Part shown: piece after piece, positions 1-13,574 of the stretch
Layout: each line of letters opens with the position of its first letter
How positions within the stretch are numbered: the first letter of the stretch is position 1
Source of the DNA: Plasmodium malariae
Lineage: Eukaryota > Apicomplexa > Aconoidasida > Haemosporida > Plasmodiidae
DNA length: 59,999 nucleotides
NCBI RefSeq assembly: GCF_900090045.1
Contig: NW_021638290.1
Span: 1 to 59,999 of the forward strand
Direction: 5' to 3'
Translations under genes and position numbers: made by a program
Notes under the pieces: generated by a model
Database searches by the model: none
What the model saw: only the letters and a program-made list of their open reading frames with translations
What the model was told of the DNA's origin: nothing

Positions 1-2062
1 TATTAATAATTCTATTTTTGTGAACCTTATATTTTTGAAATACTAATTATTATAACGAACTAATTTTAATATTATAATAATATGATAAAATAATAATATA
101 ATAATAGTAACAATAAATGAAAAAACTATATTTTTCATAACATTCTGTTCTATAATACATGTACCACTTGAAATATTCTACGGTATATATTATATTTTAA
201 AAATTGCATTTAAAAAATACTACGCATTTTATGAATAAATATATATTTTATAGCTAATTAAAGAATGATCTCTCAATTTTATTATATGTAATTTAAAACT
301 TACTGTTTTTAATTAAATATAATACATATTATTATTTCTAAATGAAAAATTTTTAAAATTACGTATGTAACTTTTTTTATTTTCTAATTAATTATATACC
401 TTCATAAAATATATAAATGAAAATACAAAGAAATAGTATATAGTGTAATACTTATGTAAATATATTAAAATCAAAATAATCTTGATTGTATAATGTCTCT
501 AATTAATTATATCATTAATAAAAAAAGATTACATTTTTTTATCAATACATCTTTTAAAACATTTAAACAATTATTATAAACAAAATTATCCACTATTAAG
601 CTCAAATAATAATACAGGTAAACAAGCTTACTCTTATTTATGGATACATTGTAGTTATACAGAGAATTAATGATACACAACATATAACTGAAACTAGAAC
701 TAAAATTACGCTAATAAATATTCACCATTCCTTAAGAGTTGCTTGAATTCAAACTCTAAAAACTAATCTTGCATTTATGAAGTATATATTGAAAGAAATT
801 TTTCATTTTATAAATTATTAAAAAAATGAGAATTATAAATATTAAACAGTTAACAATGGTGAATATATACTATATATAATTACGTGTATCCTCAAATTAA
901 TATTATATATTTATGTAATATATATATACTTACAACCACAAAAAATAGGGAAAATATAAAATAAATACCTACACATTACTAAAAAATTGTAGAAAAAACT
1001 AATTTATTTTTATTAACCCCTATAATTATGAATCTTTTTGCAATTGAGTAAAATATATATTTAAAAATGTTCTATTATGAAAAAGAAAAAATGAAATTTT
1101 GTTTATATTATCTATTAATTTATCTTTAATTTTAATTCATCGATTTAATATTTCATTGACATGGAACATAAAAACTATAGTAATATATTTTATAAAATTT
1201 TAACATAATATATATTTACGTAATTTTAGAAAAACTGAATTAATGCCACAATTAAGTATAATGATTCAAATAATTAATTGTTTTAAATTTTCGTCTTATT
1301 GTGAATATTTAAATTTACGAAGATACTGCAGAATTAAAAATAATTGACATCTAATAAAGAATTTCTTTTATTATATATATATATATATATATACTTTCCC
1401 TTTTATATTATGCGAAAAAAGTTAAAAACATGACAAATTGTTGTGTAGAACATATATATATGTTCTATAAGGCATTCCGCATAAAATATATTTTGTAAAA
1501 TAAATATTAATTTTTCTTTTAATAAAATTAAAACATTTATGTATATAAATGCAAAAAAATACTTGCAGAACATCTCATATACTCAAGATGGAACATTAAT
1601 CATTAATTATAAACTAATAATGGTCTTATTTATATTAAGTAGCAAATAATCATTATAGAATAAAACTTTATAAAAAAAAAAAAAAATTTAATTTTCATCT
1701 TGATTATAAATTATACAATCTTAGTAAAATTATACTAAATATATATTACATGTTAATTTTAATACAAATACATTTATTTCTAATAATAATCTAATTAAAA
1801 ATACATATGTGTGCACTTTAATCTATAATATATATTTATTCTGCAAGATGAACCTAAAGTATAAATTAAAAAATATTAAAACATAAAATTCACAAAACAA
1901 ATAAGAACATAAATTTAACTGATAACTCTTAAATGGATTAGGCATATCTAAATTCATCAACAAAATACAATCATTCATAGGTATGTTTATTGAGTAAATC
2001 ATTAAAGATAGTAGGCTTGTTACTTCATATTAAATAATTCTTTACAAAAAAAAATATATTCA
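1..2062. other. Gene-free AT-rich flank, 3' side of the first fam-l/m-type gene
   Basis: No convincing coding region. The stretch from about 0.7 to 2.0 kb resembles the 3' flanks of the genes at 36.5 and 48.7 kb. For example the block around 690-780 matches blocks near 35,080-35,160 and 47,310-47,390, all about 1.3 kb beyond the respective stop codon. A (TA)11 run lies at 1372-1393. Confidence 0.6.
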
Positions 2063-3011
2063 TTAATATTCTTTTAATTTTTCCCTGAACTTTATTTTTC
2101 ATATTTCATAACTTTTTTATAGTAATAAACAATACACATTATAATTACGACAAATATTATAAATATAGGAATGCAATATTTTACAATAGTCGGAACTCTT
2201 ATTGCTTCCCTAAACATCCAGTGCTTTAGGTCTAATAATTCTTTTAACGCCCCATCTTGTACTCTAGGAAAATAGCCTTCATGACCCATGTCAACTCTTA
2301 AAAGAACTAACGTACTTAATAATCGTTTCCGCACACAAAATAAAGGAATAAATCTATTAAAGGTACCAGTAAATCAATATAGACAAAAATGAACCTAAAG
2401 AAAAACGTAGTCTACGTTTTTTAAACTTTATTTTTTTGTATGTTCTATTGCTAATTGTTTTATTTATCAAGAAATTCTCTATTATCAAGTTCGCTCAATA
2501 TTTTTTTTTCAAAATAGGAATATCTGTTTCCTCCAAATACAGAATATTTATTTTTAGTAGCTTCTTTATTATTTCCAGAATTATTTAACGTATCTCTATT
2601 TAATTGTTCCTTTGTCCTATGGTTCCTCGATCATTATTAGAAAAAACTTTTTTTATGTTCACTCCACTATCTGATATTCTTTCTTTCTCTTCTACAATAT
2701 TTGAATTATTATCACGCTTAATTTTTCAGTATCTAAATGTTCTTGTATTTAATTTTCTAGTAAGTTTGTAGTTCGCATAAAAAGTTTTGTTAAACGTATT
2801 CTAAAAGAATAATGTTATTATTGTTATTTAAAGGGTAAATAATTTCATAACAAAAAATTATATTCTTAAAAGTAAAGCATAAAATATATAAATAATAAAA
2901 TATATCTAAATAATATTATCATACCAAATCACTTATAAAAAAGTACATCCAAGTTAAAATAATAAACGCAAAAAATTTAATAAAAAAGGATAGCCTAATT
3001 TTTCGTTCCAT
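2063..3011 (-). pseudogene. fam-l/fam-m-type exported protein, broken
   Basis: Two-exon gene of the P. malariae fam-l/fam-m type. Exon 1 (3011-2925, 29 codons) reads MERKIRLSFFIKFFAFIILT and onward, a hydrophobic leader ending at a GTATGA donor. The 124 nt intron ends in TTTTAG and exon 2 starts at 2800. Exon 2 begins in frame (NTFNK) but then hits a stop and at least four frame changes. Pieces in different frames still match the family: a YSYFEKKILSELD block, a TYKKIKFKKRRLRFSL block before membrane segment 1, and membrane segment 2 (IPIFIIFVVIIMCIVYYYKK). The usual lysine-rich tail is lost through a one-base shift in the A run at 2095-2099; one base more would restore an end at 2063. It forms a same-strand doublet with the next gene. 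Fam-l versus fam-m is not resolved. Confidence 0.8.
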
Positions 3012-3415
3012 GATATATAACCTTAATATTCTAGGATATTCAGTAAAAATAATATTTATTAAACATTATATACATTCAATGATAAATGATGCTATCTTTA
3101 TTTGCTTAATGATTATTATCGTTTCTTGAAATAGACATTAAATATATATAACAATAGCGCATATTACAGTATAGACAAAATAATATACCTATAAAATGAA
3201 TAATAAAACAGAATATTAATGATAAATTTAAAAAAATAATTTTAATATAAATGTTATAACTTTATTCTATGCATATATTTCAAAATGTATTAATCAAGTA
3301 GATACTGTAGCATAGTAATTATATAATTTTTTATTAATACAAATTAAACTTAAAATGATAAAAAATATATGATTTATCTATACATAAAAAAATTGAATTT
3401 AATAATAACATATAT

Positions 3416-3455
3416 TGTATAGAATAGAGATATTATTCTGTTCTAAATATTAATG
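3416..3455 (-). promoter_or_regulatory. Conserved upstream block of fam-l/m-type gene (copy 1)
   Basis: Contains tagaatagagatattattct about 410 bp upstream of the ATG at 3011. Similar blocks lie 350-425 bp upstream of six other paralogues. It is conserved flank and may be promoter DNA; no function is shown. A second shared string, catggtatctaatct, lies at 3707-3721 and recurs at 38,097-38,111, about 700 bp upstream of each ATG. Confidence 0.4.
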
Positions 3456-4976
3456 GAATAAATACTAACGCCAATGGTGTTATCTATTTAATAATTCTAA
3501 TATATGAACATACAATTTTGGAAAAACCATTAATATTTTTAAAAAATATGTATTAATATAGAACTATAATAATAAATGACTAAGACAAAAAAGATGTAGA
3601 CCAACAACGTTTTCTCTTATATAAGCTATTAAACATAATTTAAATGATAACTAAACTAAAACTTACTATTTTGGATTATAATATTATTAAAGTATTGAAT
3701 TTGCAACATGGTATCTAATCTATAAAGAAATATAGTTTTTAAATGCAAATAACAAGTAATTTTTTCATTTTTATATCTTATTTTATAAGTTTCTAATATT
3801 TAATTAAGTTTAACTTATATTATTATTATTTCTAATAATATGTTTTAAAATTTCTATGCTTAATATTTTTCTTCTTTTCTTTAATTCAAAATATTTACAT
3901 TAATATATATTAATAAAAAAGAAAAAATATATATATATGAAAAAGATAGAATTATTAGTAAAATTAGTATAAATAAAAATATTTCATACATTTATTCTTA
4001 TATAAAAATATTTAAAATGAAATGAGTTTACACATAAAAATAATATGTAGTTTAGAATTTTCATATAACATATAAGAAAGAATAAAATTATAAACTACAA
4101 AGATTTATGATTTAGTAATTTTTGTGTTGCCAATTTTTGAAATAATATATTATATTTTATATATTCACTTATAATCATATAATGTCATGAATATATTTTA
4201 GATGTGATTTATAATATATCAGGTTAAATATAAAACAACATTTTATTAAAAGCATAATTAAGAGCAAATATATATTTTTTCATGTATTACTCTTCCTTGG
4301 GTATTGGAAATATTATAATGATAATTGTAAAAATAATATATTCCCCAAATTTTATTTCAATCATCATAAATAAAAATTTATATTATTTTTCTATATATAA
4401 AATATTATAATTCCTTGGAAAGAATTAAAAAATAAAAAAATAAAAAAATTATATATAGGTACAACGATTTTTATACTATTTTCATTCAAAAAATAGAAAA
4501 CAGTACATATTTATTTTTAATTTAATGCTAATAGTAATTTTATTAATATAAATAACCACATAATCATTATACTGAATTGCATAAATTATAAGAACAGTTA
4601 TTTATAATTAAAATACGGGTGAAGTCATGACTTCAATAAAATTACATACGAATTATACTATTATAAATTAATCTTAGCAAACAAACATATTTGTTTTAAG
4701 AATCTATTTAATTACAAAAACATATATATAATAAGTCATATTTAATTAAAATGAAACCATACTTTAAAATACAAATTGAAAAACATTTATATAGTGAAAT
4801 TCATAGAAAAAATAATAACATATTTTTTTATTTTTACCTATAAAGTAATCAAAATAAATGAAGTCCATTTATAGTATATAAACAGTTATGGGTGTGTTTA
4901 TTAAGTATATGACTAATGATATCATATATATTATTTTATATTTAAGGCTCCATTACAAACAGAGCCACATTTCATA
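3456..4976. other. AT-rich intergenic DNA between two fam-l/m-type genes
   Basis: No supportable gene. The last ~100 bp (from about 4885) hold the recurring motif found after these genes: a tgtttattaa string followed by a catat/aatgatatc stretch, 60-180 bp beyond the stop codon. Confidence 0.5.
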
Positions 4977-5947
4977 TTATTCATAGAATGTTTCTTTGAA
5001 CTTTATTTTTTGATTTTTTATGGAATTTTTATAGTAATAAACAACCGCTGTTATAAGTATTATAGCTAGTATAAAGAAAGGCACGCAATAAAAGAGAATA
5101 CTCACTGCTGTTTCAATTCCTACAAAATTCTTCTGACTTAGTCCAAACCATGTTACTATAGGTCCACTTATTGTAATATCACCACCTAAAAAAAGCGAAT
5201 TAATCCTTCTGGTAACAGTTACAGATAACAGCCCTAATGTACCCAATAATCCATTTTTTTGTCCCCCATATGTGAATGATAAATCTAACATGGGTATCAT
5301 TAACACAAGCAAGAAAACTAATAAAAGCAAACCAAGTCGCAATTTATATTTTTTATTTTTTAATTTTCTGTAAGATTCATCATTATTCATTCTTATCTTT
5401 TTCAAAAAGCACATTTTATCAAGTGCATTTAAAAATTTTCTTTCGAAATCGGAACATGTTCTATGAAATATTTTACTATTACATTTCATAGGTTCCTTAT
5501 AACCTTTATTATTAATTAATGACGTTTTATATGAATGTTCACTTTTTTTTTGTTCCTTTTTTCATTATTAATTGTAAAATTTTTTTCATTCGTTTTTTTA
5601 AAAACAATAAGGTATCTCCTTCTCTGACCTTCCAAAACTGGAATATATTTCATTTTCATAGATTACTAGTGATCGATAATTTCTTGTATATAACATTCTA
5701 TCAAAATTGTTTCTCTCATCCAAGTATTTGTCAAATATATTCTAAACAAACAAATTAATCATTTGTTACATAAAAATAAATAATCTCATTCTAAAATAAA
5801 TAATTAATAAAAAAAATATTAAAAATATGAATAATAAAATTATAATAAAAAATTTTATAATACCATATCACTGTAAAGAAGACATAACCAAGTTAATATA
5901 AACGTAAAAATTTTAATAAAAAAGAGTAACTTAATTTTTTGTTCCAT
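4977..5947 (-). pseudogene. fam-l/fam-m-type exported protein with two frameshifts
   Basis: Exon 1 (5947-5864, 28 codons) starts MEQKIKLLFFIKIFTFILTW, a hydrophobic leader; donor GTATTA; intron 122 nt; exon 2 starts at 5741 after a TTTAG acceptor. The frame runs through a FDRMLYTRNYRSL stretch (RxL motif, PEXEL-like but without the acidic or Gln fifth residue), then meets a stop near 5605. A short piece follows in a second frame. From about 5535 the original product resumes and is open to 4977. This long part has a basic block ending RKLKNKKYKLRL, membrane segment 1 (LLLLVFLLVLMIPMLDL), a loop, membrane segment 2 around FYCVPFFILAIILITAVVYY, and a KNQKIKFKETFYE tail. Both breaks lie at homopolymers (a T/A run at 5598-5606 and a run of nine A). 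It is either a young pseudogene or a gene with two assembly errors. The closest relative in the window seems to be the gene at 21.3 kb. Confidence 0.8.
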
Positions 5948-8900
5948 GTTTAGTTCCTTAATACTGCAATACATAAAATATACTACAAAAATAAAAAACA
6001 GTATAATACTTCAGCAATAATAAAAGTTACTTAGTTTATTTTTTTAATTTTCCTTTTGTTATTTCTTTATAAAAACATAAAAAAATATATAAAATTATGG
6101 TACATGTTTACTTTATACACAAAAAAAAAAAAGAAATTACATTTATAAAGCCATTATAAAATTTTAACAGTAAAATTATTTATAAATAATTAAATTTAAT
6201 CATATTTATATAATTTAAATTTATTCATATGTGTTCAAAATGCATAAGTTAATTATTTAACTTAGAAGAATTATAAAATGAATTTTTCTATAAATCAAAT
6301 TCCAAAAAAAAAAACTTATGTTTTTTCTTAATATTTAAAATTATTCTTTTTATTTACCATATGTAACCTATAGAATAGAGATATTATACTGTTCTATATA
6401 TTAGAAGAATAATAATTAATTTCAATTATACTTTCCATTTAATAATTATAAATGTATACCATTATAATTATAAAAATGTTCTTATTATCGCTAAAAAATA
6501 TTTTCTGTTTTAAAAACATAATAATAGTAATAATAAACAATAAAAAAAAATAAATTTTATTACAACCTGTTGTAATACATAAACAATATAATATTCTTTA
6601 GTTGATACTTTAATAAATATATTCTGTTATACCTTATAATTTATCCAGAGGATATAACTTACAATTTACTATTTCATATAAAAATGAATACATATTTCAC
6701 AGGAAAATAAAAAATATCTTTTTTTTTTCATCATAAATTTTGAAAAATGGAATTTTTGATTATAATTTTTTATGCTTTTATTTTTATATAAAATGTTATT
6801 CAACAGTCTAATACAGTTTTTTTTTTCTATATTATAAATATATTTAGAAAAAATATTAATATGAAAAAGATAAATAAATAATAACGAAGATTAAAATAAC
6901 ATTAATATATTTCATGCTAATTCATCAATTTAATAATATTTTAAATAAAATAAATTTTAAAATAAGAATGATATAAAAGTTATAATACATTCATAAATAG
7001 GAAAGAATAACGATAAAATTTACTGAAATATGTGATTTAGTAATTTTTATGTTGACAGTCCTAAAAAAATTATATTAATTTATATTTATTTTTTTTTATA
7101 CTTGCATGTGAGGTACAAAATGTACAAATGTATATTAAACAATTAACATAAGTAAATAGTATTCTGTTAAAAATATATTTATGAGAAAACATATAACGTG
7201 TTTAAATTATTCTGATCTTAACATATTAAACAGAATACAAATAATTATAAACATGTTATGTGTATAAAATATATGGTAACTAAGTAACATTATAATATTT
7301 CATTTTACATCTAAAATATAGTCTTTTATGGAAGTAATTAACAAAATTAAAAACGAAAAAACAGTTAAATATATAATACTATTTTTAAATTCCAAAAAAA
7401 AATTATAAAAATTAACATAATTATATCTATGTATTTTAAGCGATTTATAGTGTTCTTGCAACATTTTCATAAGAATTGACATAGTTACATCGGTATTTTT
7501 ATGATAAATTGATCATTTAAAATGTTTGTTTAAAGCAAATATTTCCATATAAAATACACATTAATCCATTATAAGAATTCATAATAATACATATATATAA
7601 CTATTAAAAATATACACTATATATATAAAAAAAACTTACTAATATTTTATATAAAGAATTTATCAGTATTACAGATTCACTGATTCTGAATATACTTTTA
7701 GTCTTCTTTGTTTCTTAGTTATATATATATTTGTCTGAAATACTTTATAAAAAGAAATTATGATGTACAAATAATTTATTGTTCATAATATATTCAGTTT
7801 TCTGCATTATATAACTATACAGTGTATTAAGAATATGTATATATATATCAGTCTTGCAATATATTTATTATTCAAATGAATATTCAATAATTTGAGTTGA
7901 TATATTGTTGTAAATGCATCATTTATATAATATATTGCTCTTTTAACGAAAAATGTTAAATGTTTATACATATAATGTATTTCACATTTTTATCTTGAAT
8001 ATTTTTTTCTAAGATATGGTAAAAATATTTTTACAATTACAATATAAAATTTGTTTGTATTTATTCAGTAATACATAATCCTTTTATATTTTTACTGTAA
8101 AAATGTTACCCTTCTTTGTCTATAACCTTAGACTTTAATCATTATTATATCCTTATAATAATATATATCTTAATAAAATAACCTGTTAATAAAATTATAT
8201 AATTTATATGCGTCTTTTACATTATCATGATTTCCAGATATATATATTTCTTCATATGCCCTTATTATTCTTATTAATCCATATAATAATCCCCCTCTAA
8301 ATACAAACATACGTTACATGCATATAATAAGTTATTTAAAAAGAATATTACATCCTATTTATATTATACATATAATTTATACTTGATCCCCCAAAAAAGA
8401 ATTATTTGCTCAAACATTTTTTTTTTATATATATTATTTAATTAATAACCTTTTCATTTATTCTACTCTTTACATAGTTTCTATAGCATTATATATTATA
8501 CTAAACAAATTCTTATTTAATGAATCATACATATTAATATGATAATTTATTTTATTCACTTTTATATGTACATCTATTTGCATTAAAATATTAATCTTTT
8601 TTATTATATAAGTTTCGATATATAAAAACATAACATTTGTAGTTAATTTTAATGAACAGTATATATATGTCCGGGAAATAGAGTATAAACAGTTCATTTC
8701 ATTAAAACAAAAAACAGACTTATATATTTAAAAAAAAAAAAAATAATAGTTTTTTTAATTTTATCAAAAATTAATAATATTAGACCAATAAAAAAGAAAA
8801 ATACAAAACCATTTCATATTTTTAAATATAAATTAGCACTTGAATTCTATAAAAGTATATGATTTGTCCTATTATATATAAAAGTTAACGTGTATATATG

Positions 8901-9192
8901 TATGTTTATTCAAATTTATTTTAATACTAAAATGTATCTGTTAACAATAATATATTATTATGATAAAGTCATACATTAAAATAAGAAATGAAAAATATCA
9001 AATATTCAAATTCACATAAAAACTAATAACATATTATTTAATATTGTGTATCAAAAAAGCCACGAATAATTAGGTTGATTTTTAAAATATAAGAAGTTAT
9101 GCATATGTTAAAATAAATAAATATACAAAGATATTACGATTATTATTTTATAATAATTACTTTACAGAAATACATATATTGCATACTATTTT
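5948..9192. other. AT-rich intergenic DNA
   Basis: Apart from the upstream block at 6371-6407, nothing convincing is seen. Two short minus-strand open frames (7300-7482 and 8470-8697) have only AT-driven composition and no splice or family signal. The last 200 bp resemble the 3' flank of other fam-l/m-type genes. Confidence 0.5.
6371..6407 (-). promoter_or_regulatory. Conserved upstream block of fam-l/m-type gene (copy 2)
   Basis: tagaatagagatattatact, nearly identical to copy 1 at 3420, lies about 425 bp upstream of the ATG at 5947. It is followed by a ttccatttaataattataa string also seen in variant form upstream of other copies. Confidence 0.4.
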
Positions 9193-10192
9193 TTACCTTT
9201 TCCTAAACTTAATTTTTTTGTATTTTTTGACTTTTTTATGGTAATAAACAACTCCCAATATAAGAGTAATACCTAATAAAAATAAAGGAATGAAATATAT
9301 CAGATGACCTAATAATCGTCCTAATACGCACTCACTAGCTATTTCCGTTGTTGTGCACACTCTACATGACGTTCCCGATCCCCAAAAAGTACCGTGCTTC
9401 CAAAACCCCTCTAACTTCTTTAATGTGTCTAGAATGGACGAAATAGTACCATTATTGGCCCACGATTTTAAATTTTCCTTCGTTAAGCCTAACTCAAATA
9501 GTAAACTATTACTACCTGTAGATCCCAGTGAAAATTCTGCTATGACTACTGCTATAAAAAACAGTAACAATAATACAGGTAAAGAAAATCTGAATACTAA
9601 CTTTTTTCCTATTATTTTTTGTATGTCTTATCATTAAGCGTCTTGCTGTTTTAAGAAATCTACATAATCTAATTCTTTGAATATTTTCTTTCCATATGAG
9701 AATATTTTTTTGTTTCAAATATACAAGATTTATTTTTCAAATCTTCCTTATGGCCTTTGCTATTCCTTAGTGAATTTTCATATGGCTGTCTCTTTTTCGT
9801 TGAGGTCCCTTTTTCATTATAACATATATCATTTTTTTCGTTATTTCCATTATTAGATATATTTTGTTTTAATCCTATAATACTTGAATCCTTATCCTGT
9901 TTACATTTTGCTAATAATCGATAAGTCCTCATATGCACATTTCTCCATATTTGTGCATCTCATCCAAACGTTTGTTAAATGTACACTGAAAAAAGGTAAT
10001 TATATCATTTAAAAGAATAAATAATTTCATGTAAAATTGTTGTATTTAAAAAAAACTTAAACGAATATGTACGAATAACGCAAATTTCCCTAACAAAATT
10101 ATCATACCACATAATTGTAAAATAACATATCCTACATAAAAAAATAAACGTAAAAATTTTAATAAAAAATTTAATGTTCAATTTTTCTCCAT
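9193..10192 (-). pseudogene. fam-l/fam-m-type exported protein with five one-base losses
   Basis: Exon 1 (10192-10108) is 85 nt instead of 87. It encodes the usual hydrophobic leader but shifts frame after four codons in a T run (10182-10186 on the plus strand) and again near 10119-10122. The intron is 122 nt and exon 2 starts at 9985 with CTFNKRLDE. Three more single-base losses sit at 9940-9942, 9684-9687 and 9649-9652, all in short A/T runs. Between them the family sequence is intact: RTYRLLAKCKQDKDSSI, an ETKKYSHMERK block, a DKTYKKIIGKK block before membrane segment 1, and a long open stretch to 9193 with a Cys-containing loop, membrane segment 2 (YFIPLFLLGITLILGVVYYH) and tail KKYKKIKFRKR. 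Every break lies in a run of one base, so this may be a functional gene with consensus errors or a recent pseudogene. Confidence 0.8.
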
Positions 10193-10605
10193 TTTATAAA
10201 TCTTGAATGTTGTAATGTATTCAACATAAAAACAATTAACAGTAATATAATATCCTCTTACATATATGATACACTATAATTATTTATAATTTGTTTTTTT
10301 TTTAGAATTTTTTTATTAAAACAAAATAAATTAAATATAAATGTTATGTTTTTTACAACAGAGTATATGAAAAGAAAATTTAAACATATACTATGAAATA
10401 TTTATATAAATGTTCTTTATAAAAAATTAACGCATTAGAAAAATGTAATTTGTATACATTGATGCATATTAAAAATATATAAAATAATTATTTAAATATT
10501 AGTGTATTTTTATAATTTTTATTTAATCCTTTTAAAAATAAAATATGAATGTAATATATTATTTTTTATATTTCAAATTATAGACTTTATATAGAATATG
10601 GAATG

Positions 10606-10647
10606 TATAGAATATAGAGAATATATTGTTTTATATATGGAATTAAT
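10606..10647 (-). promoter_or_regulatory. Conserved upstream block of fam-l/m-type gene (copy 3)
   Basis: tatagaatatagagaatata lies about 415 bp upstream of the exon 1 start at 10192, at the same spacing as the other copies. Function unproven. Confidence 0.4.
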
Positions 10648-13574
10648 AATAATAAATTTTAACAATGAAACTTTATTAATAATTTTTATTTTGTAATAAT
10701 ACAATCGAAAAATATATTATTGTTATAAAACATTAGTAATTGTAATAATATAATAAATATAGTGGTAATTAGGAAAAAAATATTTTGTACATCATTCTAT
10801 GATACATTAATTATAACATTCTCAATCATTTATAGGCTGTAATATATTTAAAATGTAGAATCTATATCGTACTATCAAATGTAAAGAACAATATGTTTTT
10901 TTAAGGTAAATGAATTATATTTTTTTTATTTTGGTATAATAATCTGTGAAAATTATAATTTTCAATTAAGCTTTATTCCTGTTATCAGTAATTGCAATAT
11001 TTTAAAATACATTGATTAATTTTTTTCCATTTTTTTTTAATTAATATATATTTTTAAAAGAACTGTTAATATAAGGAAGGAAAGTGGATAAAAGGAATAA
11101 ACAAACATATGTTTTATTATAACAATGTTTTCTACAGGTGTTACTTAAAGTGGATTTTACCTTCCATATAGAAGTATTAAATATAATTTCATATAAATAT
11201 ATAGTATGATATTATAATTTTTCGTGCAAATATTGAATATATATAGTATAATCTTTAAAATATTACCATTATAAAAATATTTTTATTAATGCCACGTTTT
11301 ACAAATTCTGATACATTGCCTAGTTGTCCATAATATGTGTTATATATGAAATTCTTTTTTTTTAAGCTTGAATGTTTTACATGGTTATTATGAATTATTA
11401 AAAATATTAATTTTTTATATCAATTAAAAATCATGATACCACTTATTTTTTATTTCAATAAAATATGTTAAAAGTTATAAAACTTTTTCAACTTAAAGAA
11501 TTATTCATCAATACAGAAATTTATATTTTCTTTTAATAATTTGTGGTAATTTTGGATAACAATATAATTCATATAAATGTTTTCATATTTGATAATTTAA
11601 TCACGACTTAAATTAATTTAATATTCTTGAAATTACTCGAAGCCATAATATATATTAGGAAGAAAGATAGAAAATAATTTGATATTTTTACTTTGCGCAT
11701 TTTTCTGTGCGTTCTAATAATCTATAAACTATATGGCATACATGTAATTCCATGCATTTCTCTCTGTTTATTGATTTAACTGATTTTCATTTTTATTTGC
11801 AATTTTATCTAAAATTATTTTTATTTCCCAATATGTAATAAGATATATTTTTTACATTAAAAGGTTAGTGAAACTTTTTGGCCATTTTTATGAATTTCAA
11901 ATTTTCAAGTATACTTATCTTTTTCTTGTAACATTATTTATTTACATAAAATATTCTAAACATTTAAGAATTACATCATTTATTATATTCTTATTTATTT
12001 TAATTTTTGTTTTCTTTTTGGTTATATTCTCTTATTTATGAATTAACTCATCTAAAAGTTTATAATATAAAAAAGATAATATTTAATTTTTGGACGGCTT
12101 TATTTCTAGTTAGTAAATTTTATTAATTAATTAAAGTTATATTAATATAATATGTTCAAAAATAACTTGGCACTAAATATTCTTGTTATTAGAGTAAAAT
12201 TCATTTAGCTATATGGAATATATATTTTGTGTTTGCTTATTAGTGCATACTACATATAAAAAACAAAGTACTATAAGTAACTGTAAAATTATTAATAATG
12301 AAATATGAATATTAACAATATAATTCATAAAATAATTCATTTCCTATATATGTAGTCTCTTATATAGAAATAATGCATAAAATATAAACTAATACCTCAT
12401 ATATAATTAATAAAGGTATATTAAAACAAATGAAAGACATTATAATTTTTCATTATATGCAGATATATATTTCCTGTTTATTTTTTTTCCTATATCATAT
12501 TTTTCATTCTCTGATATATTTATAAATCGAATAAATATAGATATAAAAATATTTCATATGTATATGTAGAAAATAAATGAAAATATATTCGATACAAATG
12601 AATTAGTGAGAATAATAACTCACTTTATATTCAAAAAAAAATATACAGTTATACGTTTAAAAAATATTAAGATAATTAAAGCATGATAATACTGCTATGC
12701 TGTATGTATAATATATAAGATGAAAAATAATAGTGTAATTATTGTTACATTAATGTATTTATAAATATACATTAGTTTTATTCATTATTATAGCTATTAT
12801 ATACAGAATAAATATATGAATAATATAAAGAAATGTAAGTAAAAAATATGATAATATGAATTATTATTATTTCTGTATTAATAAAAAATAAAATATATAT
12901 TATTTATATATCTTCTAAAAAAAATATATATTCTATGTATTATATAAATATTTAACGAATTTAAATTCAAAAGTATATTATTCAAAGCTTGGAATATAAA
13001 ACATGTTTAATCATGTTTTATTTTTAATATTTGGAATTATTTTAGGAACCTAATTATAATTTTTTGCTTTAAGATTAATTAACATATCTTATTTATTTTA
13101 TTTAGATATTCAAGAAAATAATATTGGACTCATAAAAATCATAACAACTAAAACACCGGATTATATAAAAGATAAGATTTCCCATATGTTAAAATGAGAA
13201 TAATTGTCACATAAACTTTTTAGTTAAATATTATGCAGAATTATATAATTAATAGATTTATAGTTCACAAAATTTAGCTTAGGAAATATATATTTTATTA
13301 AAGAAAGTACGATATATTCATCATAAATTTCTATTCTAATTTATAACAAAATAGAAATTGTTGTAATAGATTATGTTCAAAATAGTATTAACATTAATAT
13401 CTTATATTAATAAGTGTAAAATATTATTTTCACGATATTTGCATGTTCTAATTATATGTCTACTATTTTATTTTTTATAATTTTTTCTTCATATAAAAAT
13501 ATTTATGAAATAACCTTTTCATTCCTTATATAAATATGAAAATAAATCTCTTATTGTGTATTATATGTATATTG
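10648..13574. other. AT-rich intergenic DNA
   Basis: No coding region that I can support. The part near 10,850-10,915 resembles the distal 5' flanks at 3.7 and 38.1 kb. Otherwise only AT-rich sequence with short homopolymers. Confidence 0.5.

Noticed and set aside
7300..8697. Open frames at 7,300-7,482 and 8,470-8,697 (-)
   Set aside because: Composition follows AT-rich codons (Ile, Tyr, Asn, Phe, Lys), no splice-linked leader, no family resemblance, and length is expected by chance in this much AT-rich DNA.
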